DNA from: an uncultured Lachnospiraceae bacterium
GTDB lineage: Bacteria > Bacillota > Clostridia > Lachnospirales > Lachnospiraceae
Length of the DNA: 45,206 nucleotides
Assembly (NCBI GenBank): GCA_947586255.1
Contig: CANPXP010000023.1
Span: forward strand, 1-45,206
Direction of reading: 5' to 3'
The notes under the pieces are model-generated. The model saw only the letters and a list, made by a program, of their open reading frames with translations. It had not been told where the DNA came from and did not search any database. Position numbers and translations under genes: made by a program. Position 1 is the stretch's first letter. Each line of letters begins with the position of its first letter. This document shows positions 44,870 through 45,206 of this stretch, piece after piece.

Positions 44870-45206
44870 CTACAGGCTGGCGATAAACTCGTCCAAAGCC
44901 CTCTCGTAGCTCTCCGTGTCCTTGTAGTAGCTCTCCGCGTGCGCCGCGCCCTCCACGATCAGTTTCTTCTTCGGCGACGCGATATTTTCATAGATCTCGT
45001 CACACATGGAGGCCGGCACAAAGTTGTCCGCCGACCCATGGATCAGCAGGATCGGGACGGTGGCCTTGCGCACCTCCCTGGCCGCGTTGCACTCGTCCAT
45101 GCCGTAGCCCGCGAGCCGCCTGTTGATCAGATCCGCCGCCGGGATCACCGGAAACGCCGGCAGATGGTACATGGAGTGGAGCGCGTGGGTGAACACCTCC
45201 TTCGGG
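44870..45206 (-). CDS. alpha/beta hydrolase (partial, 5' end outside window)
   Basis: The visible 110 residues are the C-terminal part of an alpha/beta hydrolase. VPILLIHGSADNFVPASMCDEIYENI carries the catalytic Asp, and LIVEGAAHAESYYKDTESYERALDEFIASL the catalytic His. The Ser nucleophile lies beyond the right edge. The frame is open to the last base of the window (PKEVFTHAL...), so the GTG at 45196 is not the true start. It ends 71 bases before the condensation gene and is the first visible gene of that operon. It could be a releasing or editing thioesterase, or a hydrolase of unrelated function. Confidence 0.85.
   Translation of the reverse strand, partial: PKEVFTHALHSMYHLPAFPVIPAADLINRRLAGYGMDECNAAREVRKATVPILLIHGSADNFVPASMCDEIYENIASPKKKLIVEGAAHAESYYKDTESYERALDEFIASL

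Overview
The window looks like a chromosomal piece of a motile, spore-forming, carbohydrate-fermenting Firmicute, most likely Lachnospiraceae (inference). The reasons are a Trp T-box riboswitch, a PdaA-type cortex deacetylase, a small Cys-rich protein resembling the clostridial DUF6171 group, AraNPQ-style sugar uptake without its own ATPase, intracellular GH43/GH51/GH5 enzymes, several chemoreceptors and hybrid kinases, and TTGACA/TATAAT-type promoters with strong Shine-Dalgarno sites. Essentially every gene is on the minus strand, so transcription runs from high to low coordinates. Long open frames on the plus strand are antisense shadows caused by high GC.

Layout from low to high coordinates. 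(1) 1-4680: trp operon, read E-G-C-F-B and running off the left edge, with no trpD between trpG and trpC. It is preceded by a tryptophan T-box with an unusual antiterminator core. (2) 4.7-13.2 kb: signalling block with a chemoreceptor lacking a ligand domain, two hybrid histidine kinases, an Rrf2 regulator, a pseudo-receiver/receiver response regulator and a 5'-truncated BMP-type binding protein. (3) 13.2-21.2 kb: a visibly AT-rich island carrying a sugar-modification cassette (DegT/VioA-like aminotransferase, WbqC-like protein, ATP-grasp ligase, LysA-like decarboxylase, frameshifted GNAT, GT56-like transferase, Rossmann-like protein, GT2) and a toxin-antitoxin remnant. One edge of the island cuts the BMP gene. 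(4) 21.2-26.3 kb: PdaA-like deacetylase under a four-heptamer operator, an unknown protein, glycerol kinase, and a GGDEF-degenerate EAL-LamG protein. (5) 26.4-34 kb: sugar ABC transporter (lipoprotein plus two permeases), Cys-rich small protein, GH51, GH43 and an ArsR-type regulator, together an arabino-oligosaccharide locus. (6) 34-38 kb: YitT membrane protein, intracellular GH5 enzyme, classical Cache-HAMP chemoreceptor. (7) 38-45.2 kb: a compact NRPS-like operon (alpha/beta hydrolase, stand-alone condensation-like protein, carrier protein, acyl-AMP ligase, heterodimeric ABC exporter).

How it fits together. The arabinoside locus takes up oligosaccharides and cleaves them inside the cell. 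The nearby LamG-bearing c-di-GMP protein and the chemoreceptor could link sugar state to behaviour. The island probably makes and transfers a 4-amino-4,6-dideoxyhexose carrying an amino-acid-derived substituent. The last operon has all the parts for activating an acyl group, loading it on a carrier, condensing it with an acceptor and exporting the product. Three 9-G tracts, in the sugar-binding lipoprotein, in the WbqC-like gene and just before the GNAT gene, are candidate phase-variation switches.
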